Positions 60,526-64,000 of a stretch of DNA of 64,000 nucleotides are shown here, in pieces. Source of the stretch: Bactericera cockerelli. Its lineage: Eukaryota > Arthropoda > Insecta > Hemiptera > Triozidae. A program made the position numbers and the translations under genes. The DNA is taken from positions 20,600,668 through 20,664,667 of the forward strand of contig CM044960.1 in assembly GCA_024516035.1 (NCBI GenBank), read 5' to 3'. The first letter of the stretch is position 1. Each line of letters begins with the position of its first letter. The notes beneath the pieces are model-generated. The model saw only the letters and a program-made list of their open reading frames with translations, did no database searches and was not told where the DNA came from.

Positions 60526-61856
60526 AATACACTTTGAAATGTTCAAGTAGAATTCTCTCTATCAAATATTTTCTTCGGAGTGATTTTCACAATAGAGTAC
60601 AATCTTCTTTCAAATAATGAGTTCCTTCAAATTATGTATACACCTTGAAAATACCTCTAACATAAATAGAATTTTAAAATGTTTAAATATATTTGTTTAA
60701 ATATGTTGATAGCAGAAAGTCAAGGATATTATTATGAAACCAGATTAAAACGTAAGTGTCCTAGTCTTCATCATTATTCTGTAAACCTGTTACATATTAT
60801 TATGTAAAATAATTGAGTTCTGGATTATTTAGAAGAGTTAAAAATTAATAGGACCTTCTTGATGTTCCTAATCATAATAACAACAAAAGTTATCACAAAT
60901 CAACTTAAATCAAGAATTTCAGACCTAAATATATGAAATCATTAGTAATTTGTTTTCTTTTTGATAGCTAAAATTATCTATCTATGTATTGCATTGGTCC
61001 AAGTTTATAGTTCATAATATGTTGGACAATGATTTTTCCTTATGCTATGAAAACAAATAAATGGAGAAAAAAATCCATCTTACATACATATACCTAGGTA
61101 GCTGCGTAGGTAATTTTAGCTTTTAGGAAGGTAATTTGTATACGTTTTTACTGAGCATTTTCTCATTTAGTGCAATATTAGATATTAGAATTTTGTACAT
61201 TATCTGTAGTTGACGTTTTTCCTTTACTGTATATTTTTACCACTAACCACCAAATGTTTCAAAATAATTATCTTCAATGTCCATATTACAATACAATAAT
61301 TGAAATCACAAGTAATAGGCATCTAATGGAAATAAGAATATAACAAGATCTCGACATTTTATATCTACAGTTTGATAAAAGATTGCTTAGTCCACTCTAA
61401 CACTGTTATCATAACAAGAGACTTAATTTAACAAAAGATAGGTAGCAAGATTATTTCTTCAATTTACAACAGTATAGGCAGTCATTAGAAATTAACATTA
61501 TTTTATAGTTATTATAAATACACACTTTTGTTTTTATTCGTCAAAATTACACACTATAACTTAAAAATAATAAAACTACAAGTTTCCCATTAGTTTGGTA
61601 CAGTTTTTGTACATACATTTAGAAACAATAATAATTCAAAACTGTTAAAAAATCTGAAATTTAATTGAACTTATTTGCATTTGAAAAATTATTTTTAATT
61701 TAAAAATTCTTTATAGGTATTAATCTTTATAGGTATTAAGTATACATATTATATCAGCTTTCAAATGTCTTTCGAATGCTTTCACCGATTATGAATAAGA
61801 TGAATGTACATAATATATAGTACATGCTAAATGTACAATCATCTGTGTCATTTTCA
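60526..61856. other. AT-rich non-coding stretch 3' of mab-21 copy 2
   Basis: No frame, repeat or motif is recognised. Confidence 0.6.
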
Positions 61857-62020
61857 AGTTAGTGGAGATGTCTGAGTGTATTATAAAGTTAATGGAGATG
61901 TCTGATTGTATAATAAAGTTAGTGCAGGTGGTAACATTTCTATTTAGTGGAGATGTCTGAGTGTATTATAAAGTTAGTGGAAATGTCTGAGTGTATTGTA
62001 AAGTTAGTGGAGGTGGCTAA
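61857..62020. repeat. 30-bp minisatellite
   Basis: Units 'agttagtggagatgtctgag' plus 'tgtattataa' start at 61857, 61887, 61917 (degenerate), about 61942, 61972 and 62002. Confidence 0.8.
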
Positions 62021-62034
62021 GTAAAAAAACCTAA

Positions 62035-62215
62035 GTGAATTTTTCCTCATTATTTTGAGTCTGTGACCACATAATAATAAGACTCTGAGGATTAAGGTGG
62101 TAGAAAATGCTTTGAGCATTAACCTCGCTTGGTGCCTACCTTCCAGTGGAAGGTAGGCACCAAGCGAGGTTAATGCTCAAAGCATCCTTCCACTAAAGAA
62201 TGTTATTATTATTAT
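62035..62215 (+). repeat. SINE family D body with an inverted 39-bp duplication
   Basis: Matches the body of 41092-41322 ('cctcattattttgagtctgt', 'gaaaatgctttgagcattaa'). At 62107-62145 and 62147-62185 is a perfect 39-bp palindrome around one G. The SINE's normal order then resumes ('ccttccactaaag'). Confidence 0.85.
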
Positions 62216-64000
62216 GGAGATTGCTAAGTTACATTTCAAGTAAGTGGAGATGCCTAGGTAAAATAACATAGCTAAGGCGCCTCAGTGCCATTTCAAATTT
62301 CAAAGTTGTCGAAATGATTAACTCATATTTTAGATGTTGGTGATGCTTAAATTACATTTCAAAATTAGTAGATATATAAATAATGTAGATGTAGTATTTT
62401 ATATTAGTACATTAGAGGGGGTATAACTTAATTTTTTGTTTGTTATTTTAGAGTTTTAGACCAAAGAAGTGCTGAGAGGTATAGTTTTTCCTTTCTTTCA
62501 ATATCTATTTATTGTGTTTTGGGTGGTTGGTGCGAGTCGGGTGATATAGGTTGCATGTGCAGGTATGCCTGAGATTGGTTCCCCACAAGGTAAGAATTTT
62601 CCTTTACCACAACACAATGACACCGGAATCAACTGCCGGTATAAAGTCCTAAAGGGACTTGTAAGTTCTAATCCAACAGTAAATTTAAGGTCCACGATAA
62701 ACTTCAGTGTGCATATTCACGGACTACCCATCTGTGGTAGGCACATAGCGAGTAAAGCACACACAAGAACTTGGCCTAATGTTTACGATTCCAAGTGTAT
62801 AATTAGGCTTGGTCTAATCATAGTGTTTAGGATGAATTCTCGTGAACAGATACCTGAGGGCTCTCATTATCCTGGGCTGGATCAGGAATGAATGGGTCTC
62901 GTACTCAAGCCTGGTGTAACTGGTGAAATTTGGAAACGGGAAATAATTGTTTCCTATACCTGCCTACTTGCGAGAACACGCTTTGAACTTTGAGCTTTAA
63001 CGTGATAGAAGAATAGATACTATCTGATGTAAATTTCAACATGTTTTAGTTAACACATGCGATTCTCCCATGATTTTACAATCCAAAGTAAATGTAATGC
63101 AATTCTAATTTTAGTATTAACCTATCCACACTGCATCACTTGAAATTTCAAGTGATGCTGATCAAATTAATACCAATTCATTTGATAATATTAGCTATTT
63201 TATTTGCTATTCCTGGATGAGGCTAGAAGCTCACATTTCACAGTTTTTCTGCTAAAAATAAAGTCAAATTATTTTGAACTTACAGCTATTTGAGCCCAGA
63301 ACCATCCATAATTCACCAATGCCACGGTACTCTTGAGTTTACTAGTAGAAGTTTCGTCAAATAAATAGAGTTTCGTCAGGTCAGGGTAATAGTTTCAGAT
63401 TGAACAAGGTCAAAGCTCTAAAAAGTCAAGTACAAAGTATAGGAATCATCTAGAATTCTAGATGCTTCAGAAGAGAAAGCCTAATAACCCTTGCTCTCTG
63501 GGTTTTAATCTCGGAAATACAACTCTCACTCCTATAGAGTAGCACATTCAGCTGTCTCCCAGGTTGACAATTACTGGAATTCCCTGCGGACTGCTGGCGG
63601 AAGCAGATTTGTACATAATTATCAAGGGAGGGGAGTGGTGTTTAAGTCTTTATATTTTGACTTAGGCCGTCAGCATCACGAGAAATCTTTCAGCTAAACT
63701 CCATGTACAGTACACATGGATTTCATTTGTTTCCAACAAATAAGTGACATATTCTTTACATTCAGGCGGAGAGTTATGCTTTGTTTGGAGCATAATAAAT
63801 GGGGTTGCTATAGTAATTAGATCATTTTGTATGCATGTGTATAGTATACCTATTTGATATGGTATACATATAAAGTAATTACATATATTCAGTTCTGTAG
63901 AGTTACAAGAAATGGTTATTGGAGTTCCTTTTCTTCGCTGAATATTTTTTCATTTAAATAATTATATAAACAATTATTTAGCAGTTACTCCTAATTTAAA
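62216..64000. other. Non-coding stretch, no gene recognised
   Basis: The 108-residue plus frame at 62565-62891 and the minus frame at 62498-62695 are unrecognised. I looked for an exon encoding the front of the PH-like domain and did not find one. Confidence 0.5.

Overview
The window is nuclear DNA of an animal, very probably an insect. The evidence is AT-rich, intron-rich sequence full of small transposons, split coding exons with GT/AG borders, and mab-21 copies that start with the MLVP N-terminus I associate with insect orthologues. A plant-sap-feeding hemipteran is a guess from general character only. A 100-base run of N at 22001-22100 marks a scaffold gap.

Two gene loci can be supported. 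(1) On the minus strand, eight consecutive exons between 24652 and 39552 encode the end of the PH-like domain and nearly all of the BEACH domain of a neurobeachin/LRBA-type protein (Drosophila rugose). All eight join in frame (1122 nt, 374 codons). The exon for the front of the PH domain was not found up to 64000, and the WD40 exons were not found between 1 and 24651, so both flanking introns look larger than 24 kb. (2) On the plus strand are two intronless mab-21 copies, 54530-55630 and 59195-60291. They lie antisense in what is most simply the long intron 5' of the PH exon. Vertebrate MAB21L1 and MAB21L2 sit in the same way inside NBEA and LRBA, so this appears to be an ancient nested arrangement, here with a local tandem duplication. 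The first copy has about seven single-base frame changes and the second has one.

Nearly everything else is mobile or repetitive DNA. From left to right: a 1.3 kb Helitron with internal tandem repeats and a CA-rich array (4377-5682); a non-autonomous hAT element with a perfect 8-bp target duplication (11094-12342); a 5'-truncated non-LTR retrotransposon ORF with a restriction-like endonuclease motif set (13936-15021); a perfect 542-bp palindrome (20867-21408); a gap-interrupted mini-Helitron; a TTAA-bounded element with an 882-bp foldback element inside it (22104-23308); then, around the BEACH exons, several SINE families, LINE 3' tails and two more foldback copies. Further right are two mini-Helitrons, a second palindrome (43726-44254), a 599-bp inverted-repeat element carrying a 45-bp minisatellite (45411-46009), and a higher-order minisatellite (52645-53081).

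The most unusual items are the nested antisense mab-21 pair, a 5S rRNA-headed SINE with perfect target-site duplications that shares a core with a tRNA-headed SINE, a splice acceptor whose pyrimidine tract is 34 consecutive C, a triplicated splice donor, and foldback elements placed in LINE 3' tails.
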